DNA from: Deroplatys truncata
Lineage: Eukaryota > Arthropoda > Insecta > Mantodea > Mantidae
Length of the DNA stretch: 64,000 nt
NCBI GenBank assembly: GCA_030765065.1
Contig: CM060989.1
Coordinates: 38,803,501-38,867,500, forward strand
Reading direction: 5' to 3'
The notes under the pieces were generated by a model, which had not been told where the DNA came from, searched no databases, and was given only the letters and a program-made list of their open reading frames with translations. The translations under genes were made by a program, and so were the position numbers. Shown one piece after another: positions 6,638-19,912 of the stretch; positions within the stretch are counted from its first letter, which is position 1; every line of letters starts with the position of its first letter.

Positions 6638-9600
6638 CGAGTGGTTAAAGGCAGCGGCTTGAAAACAAGAATTTCGGGTTTGCGGAAGCAAAAAGCTTTT
6701 ACCTCTTAAATTCCTGCTCTAGTTTATTAATGTAGATAAAAGGGAAGCTTGACGTTTGCTTGCAGTACAGCCGAGTGGCTAAAGTGATTGTTTTCTGCAC
6801 GAAACACCCAGGATCAAGTCTCTTTGCGGGATTTGCTTTTTATGTCTTGCTTTCAAACAATTACCTTCTATCTTTGTCTTCTTCTCCTCTTCATGGATTA
6901 GGCTGATTCCTCTTGCGTCTTTACAGTGTGTCCTTCTCTGCCTTCCCACGTCTCTATTGGAAAGCTGTTTGGTACCTTCCTAACATGTTCTATTTCTACC
7001 TTTGTAATAGGAAAAAAAGCTTACTGCGGAACATAGGACTCGAACCCACAATGCTTGCTTCTGAAGCACTGCCTTTAACCACTCAGCTATATTGTAACTG
7101 ATCGGGTAACCACCTTTTATCTTTATTAGTACAATGAAGACTAAACTTATAGCGGAAAGATGTTAAAAGGACAGCTTCAACACGAACCCGTATTCCTTGC
7201 GTTGAACTCACTGCCGTTAACCACTCGGCTATAGCAGAGCTAACATAAAAGTCACTTTTTTACCTTTATTAGTGCACTGAAGATTAAAGTTAATAGTGAA
7301 AAACGTTAAACTAATAACTGCGACGCGAACCCACGATTCTTGCACCGTAGTCTGTAACCCTAACCACCGCGCCCGGTGCTGTTGTGAAATACACTGCCTT
7401 ACTTCTACTAGTTATGGCTTTTATGATACACCGTGTGTCCATTCAGGTAGGAAAAAAACTAAATTGGACCAGAACCTGCGATACTTTTGATTAGAACTGG
7501 TTGCCTTACCCATGCAACTATGCATCCAGTAAGAAACTCGCCCTTAGATTGTTCTTATGCTTCCTGAATGGTAAACACGCATGTATTTGAATCCTTACGG
7601 ACTTGGAATTCTAAAATCTCAAACTTCGATTATCGTCAAAAGCCATCATATCTGCATACACCTCCAAGTTCTATGGAAATAATGTACTTCTGCATTCGAA
7701 ATTACGTTCCGCACGTTTTACGTAACAAACGCTGTGTATTCGTAAATATCCGAAAACTCCGACCAGATCTGAATTCTGCTAATTTTCAAATTTTCTAACG
7801 AGATATATCACGTGACTCAAATACTCGTTTGTACCGCTGAATTGTACCATTCAAATTTTCTGCAGAATCCACACCATAACTTGCACACCCCATAACCTCT
7901 TTCTAAGTTCAAATATCGAAATTTTTCTGCTCGACTTCAGATCCCAAAGCACACTGGAAACCGAATTTCTCTTTCACACGCAAAATCTCGGTATGGAATT
8001 TTTTGGTAGAATACAATACTGCATCACTTACGTTACTATAATAAATGAAGAAGAGCGCAGGTATGTGCATAGTTTCACTTTTACTCCTGTGTCTTTACTG
8101 TTTTTTCTTCACATAGGGAGAAAATGTAACGTTCGCATTTTCTTTCTCGCAGTTTACACAAACACTAATTACTTGGTTCGCCATATATTTAGCTTCTGCA
8201 AAGCTTGTGGTGGAAACCATGAACTACAAACATGTCGATGGCACTGCACATGCTCTGGTTTGGGCCCATATAACATGGCATTTGTTGCGCAAAACTCCGT
8301 CCGTATTTGTTCTCTTCCTCAAGAGCTCTGCGACGCGTGGCGTTGCTGGCAGGGAGAGCATGTCCTAGCACGAAGGAGTTTCACTGAGATTCTTGTCGGG
8401 TCTTTTATATCATATATTCCTAATACGGCCGCTTTTGCACCTTGAAAGATGACCCTGTTGACAGACTGGTGATGCCTAGGTATGAGAAGTTGTTTACCTC
8501 CTGCATACCAGCTTTTTCATTGGCTGCTACTCTTGCTCCATTCTTAAATACCGTAACTAGAAACATGCTTGTTCTTATTGACTTGTACATCGTCACTTTA
8601 AGCCCATTCCTTTAGATTGTTCACCGCTGTTTGGAGGTCTTCTCTGTTTCGTGCTCCTATTACCATGTCATCTGCGTATGCATACATAACAACCGGCAGA
8701 TTTCTTGTTATCATGGTGAAGTCTATTGTAGCAATGTTAAAAGGTGTGAGGCTAAGGGATCATCCTGTAGTATTCCGTTTTTTGCTTACGTTACTATACG
8801 TAATAGAGAAAGTAAGAACCTAATCAATAGGACACTTGAGCGCAAGATGTGCTTGCCAACTTGCAACACGTGTGTTACTTCTTTCATTGGCTGAGTGGTC
8901 AGCCCACGGATTTGGTAGTCTGGATATCCTGGTTCGATACGCATCTTGGGGTTTTGTTTTTTTAAAGGTTTCTTTTAAAAATAGATTTCAAAATTTTTGC
9001 ATTAGGACCATTCTTTACACTCAACATGTCACGAAATAGTTTAAATTTTTGCCCTAGCTTTAGTGGTATTGAAATTACAGCTCTCTAAAGCGGACTGTCA
9101 TAACATTTGACACGTCATAAAACGCAAATAAATAGGAATTTCGACCAGCGAAGGCCAGATTCGTGATCCTGGCATTCGAAACCATAGGCATACCAAATTT
9201 CATCCAAATCGGTGAGGGTCATTAGCCCAGAGGTCCGGATGGAAGCCAGTTTTGGCTGTTTTCTGAAAAATAAAAGTATTAATATCTCTGCTTGTGCACC
9301 ACATTTTGCACATTACAAAGTATGAAAAAATTCGCAAAAAAATTAGCTTCCTGAGAAAAATTAGTTGGAGACTGTAGCTTTGTCCGTTCAGGAATTATTC
9401 GCGTTCAAAAGTTTCGAAAAGAGGTCCAAAAACCTTGCCATTTTTTGGCGTCCGAGAAAAAAATCTCTGTTTTCGGCGTGATTTGAAAGTTGTGGTCGAG
9501 CAGAATTCGGGACCGGTCTTAGATTTTCGATATCTGAATTTATAAAGAAGTTATGACGTGTGAAAGTTATGGTGTGCATTATGCAGAAAATTTGAAGTGT

Positions 9601-9955
9601 ATTTATTCAGCAGAACAATCGAATAATTGAGTCATATGATATCTCGTTGGAAAGCTGAAGATCAGCAGAATTCAGATCTTGCCTTAGTTTTGCGAAATTT
9701 TCAATTATACAGGAGTTATGACGTAAAACGTGCAGAATGGACACACGTTGTGTTACAAACGGCATAAGTAGAAGAATTAAACAACCTCATTCAAGATATG
9801 AATCCTGGTGTAGTGGTTAGAGTTACCGACTACAAAGCAGAGGACGTGAGTTCGTGTCTGAGCTCTTCGTATAGCATTTTTTTCCTGTACAAGTTAATCT
9901 TCATTGAACTAATAAAGCCTAAAAAAAGTGACTGTTTCATCAGCTACAGCATAGC
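6638..9955 (+). repeat. Array unit 3 (mosaic A/B, 3318 bp)
   Basis: The middle carries subtype B markers (ttcaccgctg near 8622, gtagcaatg near 8732) although the unit lies among A units and has the short A form of the 3' indel. Private changes: gaaaatgtaacg near 8125, cctaatacgg near 8422 (adds a stop in a minus-strand frame), gtctggatat near 8929, ataacatttg near 9103, and one C fewer after the T run near 9890. Confidence 0.97.
8432..8777 (-). pseudogene. RT fragment, unit 3
   Basis: YADD box at 8667-8678 (minus). Carries the subtype B changes. A private cctaatacgg change adds a stop just beyond the 3' end. Confidence 0.85.
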
Positions 9956-12900
9956 CGAGTGGTTAAAGGCAGCGGCTTGAAAACAAGAATTTCGGGTTTG
10001 CGGAAGCAAAAAGCTTTTACCTCTTAAATTCCTGCTCTAGTTTATTAATGTAGATAAAAGGGAAGCTTGACGTTTGCTTGCAGTACAGCCGAGTGGCTAA
10101 AGTGATTGTTTTCTGCACGAAACACCCAGGATCAAGTCTCTTTGCGGGATTTGCTTTTTATGTCTTGCTTTCAAACAATTACCTTCTATCTTTGTCTTCT
10201 TCTCCTCTTCATGGATTAGGCTGATTCCTCTTGCGTCTTTACAGTGTGTCCTTCTCTGCCTTCCCACGTCTCTATTGGAAAGCTGTTTGGTACCTTCCTA
10301 ACATGTTCTATTTCTACCTTTGTAATAGGAAAAAAAGCTTACTGCGGAACATAGGACTCGAACCCACAATGCTTGCTTCTGAAGCACTGCCTTTAACCAC
10401 TCAGCTATATTGTAACTGATCGGGTAACCACCTTTTATCTTTATTAGTACAATGAAGACTAAACTTATAGCGGAAAGATGTTAAAAGGACAGCTTCAACA
10501 CGAACCCGTATTCCTTGCGTTCAACTCACTGCCGTTAACCACTCGGCTATAGCAGAGCTAACATAAAAGTCACTTTTTTACCTTTATTAGTGCACTGAAG
10601 ATTAAAGTTAATAGTGAAAAACGTTAAACTAATAACTGCGACGCGAACCCACGATTCTTGCACCGTAGTCTGTAACCCTAACCACCGCGCCCGGTGCTGT
10701 TGTGAAATACACTGCCTTACTTCTACTAGTTATGGCTTTTATGATACACCGTGTGTCCATTCAGGTAGGAAAAAAACTAAATTGGATCAGAACCTGCGAT
10801 ACTTTTGATTAGAACTGGTTGCCTTACCCATGCAACTATGCATCCAGTAAGAAACTCGCCCTTAGATTGTTCTTATGCTTCCTGAATGGTAAACACGCAT
10901 GTATTTGAATCCTTACGGACTTGGAATTCTAAAATCTCAAACTTCGATTATCGTCAAAAGCCATCATATCTGCATACACCTCCAAGTTCTATGGAAATAA
11001 TGTACTTCTGCATTCGAAATTACGTTCCGCACGTTTTACGTAACAAACGCTGTGTATTCGTAAATATCCGAAAACTCCGACCAGATCTGAATTCTGCTAA
11101 TTTTCAAATTTTCTAACGAGATATATCACGTGACTCAAATACTCGTTTGTACCGCTGAATTGTACCATTCAAATTTTCTGCAGAATCCACACCATAACTT
11201 GCACACCCCATAACCTCTTTCTAAGTTCAAATATCGAAATTTTTCTGCTCGACTTCAGATCCCAAAGCACACTGGAAACCGAATTTCTCTTTCACACGCA
11301 AAATCTCGGTATGGAATTTTTTGGTAGAATACAATACTGCATCACTTACGTTACTATAATAAATGAAGAAGAGCGCAGGTATGTGCATAGTTTCACTTTT
11401 ACTCCTGTGTCTTTACTGTTTTTTCTTCACATAGGGAGAAAAGGTAACGTTCGCATTTTCTTTCTCGCAGTTTACACAAACACTAACTACTTGGTTCGCC
11501 ATATATTTAGCTTCTGCAAAGCTTGTGGTGGAAACCATGAACTACAAACATGTCGATGGCACTGCACATGCTCTGGTTTGGGCCCATATAACATGGCATT
11601 TGTTGCGCAAAACTCCGTCCGTATTTGTTCTCTTCCTCAAGAGCTCTGCGACGCGTGGCGTTGCTGGCAGGGAGAGCATGTCCTAGCACGAAGGAGTTTC
11701 ACTGAGATTCTTGTCGGGTCTTTTATATCATATATTCCTCATACGGCCGCTTTTGCACCTTGAAAGATGACCCTGTTGACAGACTGGTGATGCCTAGGTA
11801 TGAGAAGTTGTTTACCTCCTGCATACCAGCTTTTTCATTGGCTGCTACTCTTGCTCCATTCTTAAATACCGTAACTAGAAACATGCTTGTTCTTATTGAC
11901 TTGTACATCGTCACTTTAAGCCCATTCCTTTAGATTGTTCATCGCTGTTTGGAGGTCTTCTCTGTTTCGTGCTCCTATTACCATGTCATCTGCGTATGCA
12001 TACATAACAACCGGCAGATTTCTTGTTATCATGGTGAAGTCTATTGTAGCTATGTTAAAAGGTGTGAGGCTAAGGGATCATCCTGTAGTATTCCGTTTTT
12101 TGCTTACGTTACTATACGTAATAGAGAAAGTAAGAACCTAATCAATAGGACACTTGAGCGCAAGATGTGCTTGCCAACTTGCAACACGTGTGTTACTTCT
12201 TTCATTGGCTGAGTGGTCAGCCCACGGATTTGGTAGTCCGGATATCCTGGTTCGATACGCATCTTGGGGTTTTGTTTTTTTAAAGGTTTCTTTTAAAAAT
12301 AGATTTCAAAATTTTTGCATTAGGACCATTCTTTACACTCAACATGTCACGAAATAGTTTAAATTTTTGCCCTAGCTTTAGTGGTATTGAAATTACAGCT
12401 CTCTAAAGCGGACTGTCATAAACTTTGACACGTCATAAAACGCAAATAAATAGGAATTTCGACCAGCGAAGGCCAGATTCGTGATCCTGGCATTCGAAAC
12501 CATAGGCATACCAAATTTCATCCAAATCGGTGAGGGTCCTTAGCCCAGAGGTCCGGATGGAAGCCAGTTTTGACTGTTTTCTGAAAAATAAAAGTATTAA
12601 TATCTCTGCTTGTGCACCACATTTTGCACATTACAAAGTATGAAAAAATTCGCAAAAAAAATTAGCTTCCTTAGAAAAATTAGTTGGAGACTGTAGCTTT
12701 GTCCGTTCAGGAATTATTCGCGTTCAAAAGTTTCGAAAAGAGGTCCAAAAACCTTGCCATTTTTTGGCGTCCGAGAAAAAAATCTCTGTTTTCGGCGTGA
12801 TTTGAAAGTTGTGGTCGAGCAGAATTCGGGACCGGTCTTAGATTTTCGATATCTGAATTTATAAAGAAGTTATGACGTGTGAAAGTTATGGTGTGCATTA

Positions 12901-13274
12901 TGCAGAAAAATTGAAGTGTATTTATTCAGCAGTACAATCGAATAATTGAGTCATATGATATCTCGTTGGAAAGCTGAAGATCAGCAGAATTCAGATCTTG
13001 CCTTAGTTTTGCGAAATTTTCAATTATACAGGAGTTATGACGTAAAACGTGCAGAATGGACACACGTTGTGTTACAAACGGCATAAGTAGAAGAATTAAA
13101 CAACCTCATTCAAGACATGAATCCTGGTGTAGTGGTTAGAATTACCGACTACAAAGCAGAGGACGTGAGTTCGTGTCTGAGCTCTTCGTATAGCATTTTT
13201 TTCCCTGTACAAGTTAATCTTCATTGAACTAATAAAGCCTAAAAAAGTGACTGTTTCATCAGCTACAGCATAGA
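9956..13274 (+). repeat. Array unit 4 (subtype A, 3319 bp)
   Basis: Nearly a copy of unit 1, including the tail variants and the tagacgag A-box change at 13274. That change lies exactly 9955 bp (three units) after the one at 3319, the left-hand evidence for a three-unit duplication. Confidence 0.97.
11750..12095 (-). pseudogene. RT fragment, unit 4
   Basis: YADD box at 11985-11996 (minus). As unit 1. Confidence 0.85.
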
Positions 13275-16200
13275 CGAGTGGTTAAAGGCAGCGGCTTGAA
13301 AACAAGAATTTCGGGTTTGCGGAAGCAAAAAGCTTTTACCTCTTAAATTCCTGCTCTAGTTTATTAATGTAGATAAAAGGGAAGCTTGACGTTTGCTTGC
13401 AGTACAGCCGAGTGGCTAAAGTGATTGTTTTCTGCACGAAACACCCAGGATCGAGTCTCTTTGCGGGATTTGCTTTTTATGTCTTGCTTTCAAACAATTA
13501 CCTTCTATCTTTGTCTTCTTCTCCTCTTCATGGATTAGGCTGATTCCTCTTGCGTCTTTACAGTGTGTCCTTCTCTGCCTTCCCACGTCTCTATTGGAAA
13601 GCTGTTTGGTACCTTCCTAACATGTTCTATTTCTACCTTTGTAATAGGAAAAAAAGCTTACTGCGGAACATAGGACTCGAACCCACAATGCTTGCTTCTG
13701 AAGCGCTGCCTTTAACCACTCAGCTATATTGTAACTGATCGGGTAACCACCTTTTATCTTTATTAGTACAATGAAGACTAAACTTATAGCGGAAAGGTGT
13801 TAAAAGGACAGCTTCAACACGAACCCGTATTCCTTGCGTTCAACTCACTGCCGTTAACCACTCGGCTATAGCAGAGCTAACATAAAAGTCACTTTTTTAC
13901 CTTTATTAGTGCACTGAAGATTAAAGTTAATAGTGAAAAACGTTAAACTAATAACTGCGACGCGAACCCACGATTCTTGCACCGTAGTCTGTAACCCTAA
14001 CCACCGCGCCCGGTGCTGTTGTGAAATACACTGCCTTACTTCTACTAGTTATGGCTTTTATGATACACCGTGTGTCCATTCAGGTAGGAAAAAAACTAAA
14101 TTGGATCAGAACCTGCGATACTTTTGATTAGAACTGGTTGCCTTACCCATGCAACTATGCATCCAGTAAGAAACTCGCCCTTAGATTGTTCTTATGCTTC
14201 CTGAATGGTAAACACGCATGTATTTGAATCCTTACGGACTTGGAATTCTAAAATCTCAAACTTCGATTATCGTCAAAAGCCATCATATCTGCATACACCT
14301 CCAAGTTCTATGGAAATAATGTACTTCTGCATTCGAAATTACGTTCCGCACGTTTTACGTAACAAACGCTGTGTATTCGTAAATATCCGAAAACTCCGAC
14401 CAGATCTGAATTCTGCTAATTTTCAAATTTTCTAACGAGATATATCACGTGACTCAAATACTCGTTTGTACCGCTGAATTGTACCATTCAAATTTTCTGC
14501 AGAATCCACACCATAACTTGCACACCCCATAACCTCTTTCTAAGTTCAAATATCGAAATTTTTCTGCTCGACTTCAGATCCCAAAGCACACTGGAAACCG
14601 AATTTCTCTTTCACACGCAAAATCTCGGTATGGAATTTTTTGGTAGAATACAATACTGCATCACTTACGTTACTATAATAAATGAAGAAGAGCGCAGGTA
14701 TGTGCATAGTTTCACTTTTACTCCTGTGTTTTTACTGTTTTTTCTTCACATAGGGAGAAAAGGTAACGTTCGCATTTTCTTTCTCGCAGTTTACACAAAC
14801 ACTAACTACTTGGTTCGCCATATATTTAGCTTCTGCAAAGCTTGTGGTGGAAACCATGAACTACAAACATGTCGATGGCACTGCACATGCTCTGGTTTGG
14901 GCCCATATAACATGGCATTTGTTGCGCAAAACTCCGTCCGTATTTGTTCTCTTCCTCAAGAGCTCTGCGACGCGTGGCGTTGCTGGCAGGGAGAGCATGT
15001 CCTAGCACGAAGGAGTTTCACTGAGATTCTTGTCGGGTCTTTTATATCATATATTCCTCATACGGCCGCTTTTGCACCTTGAAAGATGACCCTGTTGACA
15101 GACTGGTGATGCCTAGGTATGAGAAGTTGTTTACCTCCTGCATACCAGCTTTTTCATTGGCTGCTACTCTTGCTCCATTCTTAAATACCGTAACTAGAAA
15201 CATGCTTGTTCTTATTGACTTGTACATCGTCACTTTAAGCCCATTCCTTTAGATTGTTCATCGCTGTTTGGAGGTCTTCTCTGTTTCGTGCTCCTATTAC
15301 CATGTCATCTGCGTATGCATACATAACAACCGGCAGATTTCTTGTTATCATGGTGAAGTCTATTGTAGCTATGTTAAAAGGTGTGAGGCTAAGGGATCAT
15401 CCTGTAGTATTCCGTTTTTTGCTTACGTTACTATACGTAATAGAGAAAGTAAGAACCTAATCAATAGGACACTTGAGCGCAAGATGTGCTTGCCAACTTG
15501 CAACACGTGTGTTACTTCTTTCATTGGCTGAGTGGTCAGCCCACGGATTTGGTAGTCCGGATATCCTGGTTCGATACGCATCTTGGGGTTTTGTTTTTTT
15601 AAAGGTTTCTTTTAAAAATAGATTTCAAAATTTTTGCATTAGGACCATTCTTTACACTCAACATGTCACGAAATAGTTTAAATTTTTGCCCTAGCTTTAG
15701 TGGTATTGAAATTACAGCTCTCTAAAGCGGACTGTCATAAACTTTGACACGTCATAAAACGCAAATAAATAGGAATTTCGACCAGCGAAGGCCAGATTCG
15801 TGATCCTGGCATTCGAAACCATAGGCATACCAAATTTCATCCAAATCGGTGAGGGTCCTTAGCCCAGAGGTCCGGATGGAAGCCAGTTTTGACTGTTTTC
15901 TGAAAAATAAAAGTATTAATATCTCTGCTTGTGCACCACATTTTGCACATTACAAAGTATGAAAAAATTCGCAAAAAAAATTAGCTTCCTTAGAAAAATT
16001 AGTTGGAGACTGTAGCTTTGTCCGTTCAGGAATTATTCGCGTTCAAAAGTTTCGAAAAGAGGTCCAAAAACCTTGCCATTTTTTGGCGTCCGAGAAAAAA
16101 ATCTCTGTTTTCGGCGTGATTTGAAAGTTGTGGTCGAGCAGAATTCGGGACCGGTCTTAGATTTTCGATATCTGAATTTATAAAGAAGTTATGACGTGTG

Positions 16201-16593
16201 AAAGTTATGGTGTGCATTATGCAGAAAAATTGAAGTGTATTTATTCAGCAGTACAATCGAATAATTGAGTCATATGATATCTCGTTGGAAAGCTGAAGAT
16301 CAGCAGAATTCAGATCTTGCCTTAGTTTTGCGAAATTTTCAATTATACAGGAGTTATGACGTAAAACGTGCAGAATGGACACACGTTGTGTTACAAACGG
16401 CATAAGTAGAAGAATTAAACAACCTCATTCAAGACATGAATCCTGGTGTAGTGGTTAGAATTACCGACTACAAAGCAGAGGACGTGAGTTCGTGTCTGAG
16501 CTCTTCGTATAGCATTTTTTTCCCTGTACAAGTTAATCTTCATTGAACTAATAAAGCCTAAAAAAGTGACTGTTTCATCAGCTACAGCATAGC
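13275..16593 (+). repeat. Array unit 5 (subtype A, 3319 bp)
   Basis: The front half matches unit 2 (tagacgag, ggatcgagtct, ggaaaggtgtt, gtgttttta). The tail matches unit 1 rather than unit 2, so the block is mosaic. Private change: gaagcgctgcc near 13702 (also seen in unit 11). Confidence 0.97.
15069..15414 (-). pseudogene. RT fragment, unit 5
   Basis: YADD box at 15304-15315 (minus). As unit 1. Confidence 0.85.
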
Positions 16594-19500
16594 CGAGTGG
16601 TTAAAGGCAGCGGCTTGAAAACAAGAATTTCGGGTTTGCGGAAGCAAAAAGCTTTTACCTCTTAAATTCCTGCTCTAGTTTATTAATGTAGATAAAAGGG
16701 AAGCTTGACGTTTGCTTGCAGTACAGCCGAGTGGCTAAAGTGATTGTTTTCTGCACGAAACACCCAGGATCGAGTCTCTTTGCGGGATTTGCTTTTTATG
16801 TCTTGCTTTCAAACAATTACCTTCTATCTTTGTCTTCTTCTCCTCTTCATGGATTAGGCTGATTCCTCTTGCGTCTTTACAGTGTGTCCTTCTCTGCCTT
16901 CCCACGTCTCTATTGGAAAGCTGTTTGGTACCTTCCTAACATGTTCTATTTCTACCTTTGTAATAGGAAAAAAAGCTTACTGCGGAACATAGGACTCGAA
17001 CCCACAATGCTTGCTTCTGAAGCACTGCCTTTAACCACTCAGCTATATTGTAACTGATCGGGTAACCACCTTTTATCTTTATTAGTACAATGAAGACTAA
17101 ACTTATAGCGGAAAGGTGTTAAAAGGACAGCTTCAACACGAACCCGTATTCCTTGCGTTCAACTCACTGCCGTTAACCACTCGGCTATAGCAGAGCTAAC
17201 ATAAAAGTCACTTTTTTACCTTTATTAGTGCACTGAAGATTAAAGTTAATAGTGAAAAACGTTAAACTAATAACTGCGACGCGAACCCACGATTCTTGCA
17301 CCGTAGTCTGTAACCCTAACCACCGCGCCCGGTGCTGTTGTGAAATACACTGCCTTACTTCTACTAGTTATGGCTTTTATGATACACCGTGTGTCCATTC
17401 AGGTAGGAAAAAAACTAAATTGGATCAGAACCTGCGATACTTTTGATTAGAACTGGTTGCCTTACCCATGCAACTATGCATCCAGTAAGAAACTCGCCCT
17501 TAGATTGTTCTTATGCTTCCTGAATGGTAAACACGCATGTATTTGAATCCTTACGGACTTGGAATTCTAAAATCTCAAACTTCGATTATCGTCAAAAGCC
17601 ATCATATCTGCATACACCTCCAAGTTCTATGGAAATAATGTACTTCTGCATTCGAAATTACGTTCCGCACGTTTTACGTAACAAACGCTGTGTATTCGTA
17701 AATATCCGAAAACTCCGACCAGATCTGAATTCTGCTAATTTTCAAATTTTCTAACGAGATATATCACGTGACTCAAATACTCGTTTGTACCGCTGAATTG
17801 TACCATTCAAATTTTCTGCAGAATCCACACCATAACTTGCACACCCCATAACCTCTTTCTAAGTTCAAATATCGAAATTTTTCTGCTCGACTTCAGATCC
17901 CAAAGCACACTGGAAACCGAATTTCTCTTTCACACGCAAAATCTCGGTATGGAATTTTTTGGTAGAATACAATACTGCATCACTTACGTTACTATAATAA
18001 ATGAAGAAGAGCGCAGGTATGTGCATAGTTTCACTTTTACTCCTGTGTTTTTACTGTTTTTTCTTCACATAGGGAGAAAAGGTAACGTTCGCATTTTCTT
18101 TCTCGCAGTTTACACAAACACTAACTACTTGGTTCGCCATATATTTAGCTTCTGCAAAGCTTGTGGTGGAAACCATGAACTACAAACATGTCGATGGCAC
18201 TGCACATGCTCTGGTTTGGGCCCATATAACATGGCATTTGTTGCGCAAAACTCCGTCCGTATTTGTTCTCTTCCTCAAGAGCTCTGCGACGCGTGGCGTT
18301 GCTGGCAGGGAGAGCATGTCCTAGCACGAAGGAGTTTCACTGAGATTCTTGTCGGGTCTTTTATATCATATATTCCTCATACGGCCGCTTTTGCACCTTG
18401 AAAGATGACCCTGTTGACAGACTGGTGATGCCTAGGTATGAGAAGTTGTTTACCTCCTGCATACCAGCTTTTTCATTGGCTGCTACTCTTGCTCCATTCT
18501 TAAATACCGTAACTAGAAACATGCTTGTTCTTATTGACTTGTACATCGTCACTTTAAGCCCATTCCTTTAGATTGTTCATCGCTGTTTGGAGGTCTTCTC
18601 TGTTTCGTGCTCCTATTACCATGTCATCTGCGTATGCATACATAACAACCGGCAGATTTCTTGTTATCATGGTGAAGTCTATTGTAGCTATGTTAAAAGG
18701 TGTGAGGCTAAGGGATCATCCTGTAGTATTCCGTTTTTTGCTTACGTTACTATACGTAATAGAGAAAGTAAGAACCTAATCAATAGGACACTTGAGCGCA
18801 AGATGTGCTTGCCAACTTGCAACACGTGTGTTACTTCTTTCATTGGCTGAGTGGTCAGCCCACGGATTTGGTAGTCCGGATATCCTGGTTCGATACGCAT
18901 CTTGGGGTTTTGTTTTTTTAAAGGTTTCTTTTAAAAATAGATTTCAAAATTTTTGCATTAGGACCATTCTTTACACTCAACATGTCACGAAATAGTTTAA
19001 ATTTTTGCCCTAGCTTTAGTGGTATTGAAATTACAGCTCTCTAAAGCGGACTGTCATAAACTTTGACACGTCATAAAACGCAAATAAATAGGAATTTCGA
19101 CCAGCGAAGGCCAGATTCGTGATCCTGGCATTCGAAACCATAGGCATACCAAATTTCATCCAAATCGGTGAGGGTCCTTAGCCCAGAGGTCCGGATGGAA
19201 GCCAGTTTTGACTGTTTTCTGAAAAATAAAAGTATTAATATCTCTGCTTGTGCACCACATTTTGCACATTACAAAGTATGAAAAAATTCGCAAAAAAAAT
19301 TAGCTTCCTTAGAAAAATTAGTTGGAGACTGTAGCTTTGTCCGTTCAGGAATTATTCGCGTTCAAAAGTTTCGAAAAGAGGTCCAAAAACCTTGCCATTT
19401 TTTGGCGTCCGAGAAAAAAATCTCTGTTTTCGGCGTGATTTGAAAGTTGTGGTCGAGCAGAATTCGGGACCGGTCTTAGATTTTCGATATCTGAATTTAT

Positions 19501-19912
19501 AAAGAAGTTATGACGTGTGAAAGTTATGGTGTGCATTATGCAGAAAAATTGAAGTGTATTTATTCAGCAGTACAATCGAATAATTGAGTCATATGATATC
19601 TCGTTGGAAAGCTGAAGATCAGCAGAATTCAGATCTTGCCTTAGTTTTGCGAAATTTTCAATTATACAGGAGTTATGACGTAAAACGTGCAGAATGGACA
19701 CACGTTGTGTTACAAACGGCATAAGTAGAAGAATTAAACAACCTCATTCAAGACATGAATCCTGGTGTAGTGGTTAGAATTACCGACTACAAAGCAGAGG
19801 ACGTGAGTTCGTGTCTGAGCTCTTCGTATAGCATTTTTTTCCCTGTACAAGTTAATCTTCATTGAACTAATAAAGCCTAAAAAAGTGACTGTTTCATCAG
19901 CTACAGCATAGC
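16594..19912 (+). repeat. Array unit 6 (subtype A, 3319 bp)
   Basis: Subtype A with ggatcgagtct, aaggtgtt and gtgttttta, and the unit-1-type tail. No rearrangement seen. All eight tRNA-like elements and the RT fragment are present. Confidence 0.97.
18388..18733 (-). pseudogene. RT fragment, unit 6
   Basis: YADD box at 18623-18634 (minus). As unit 1. Confidence 0.85.
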
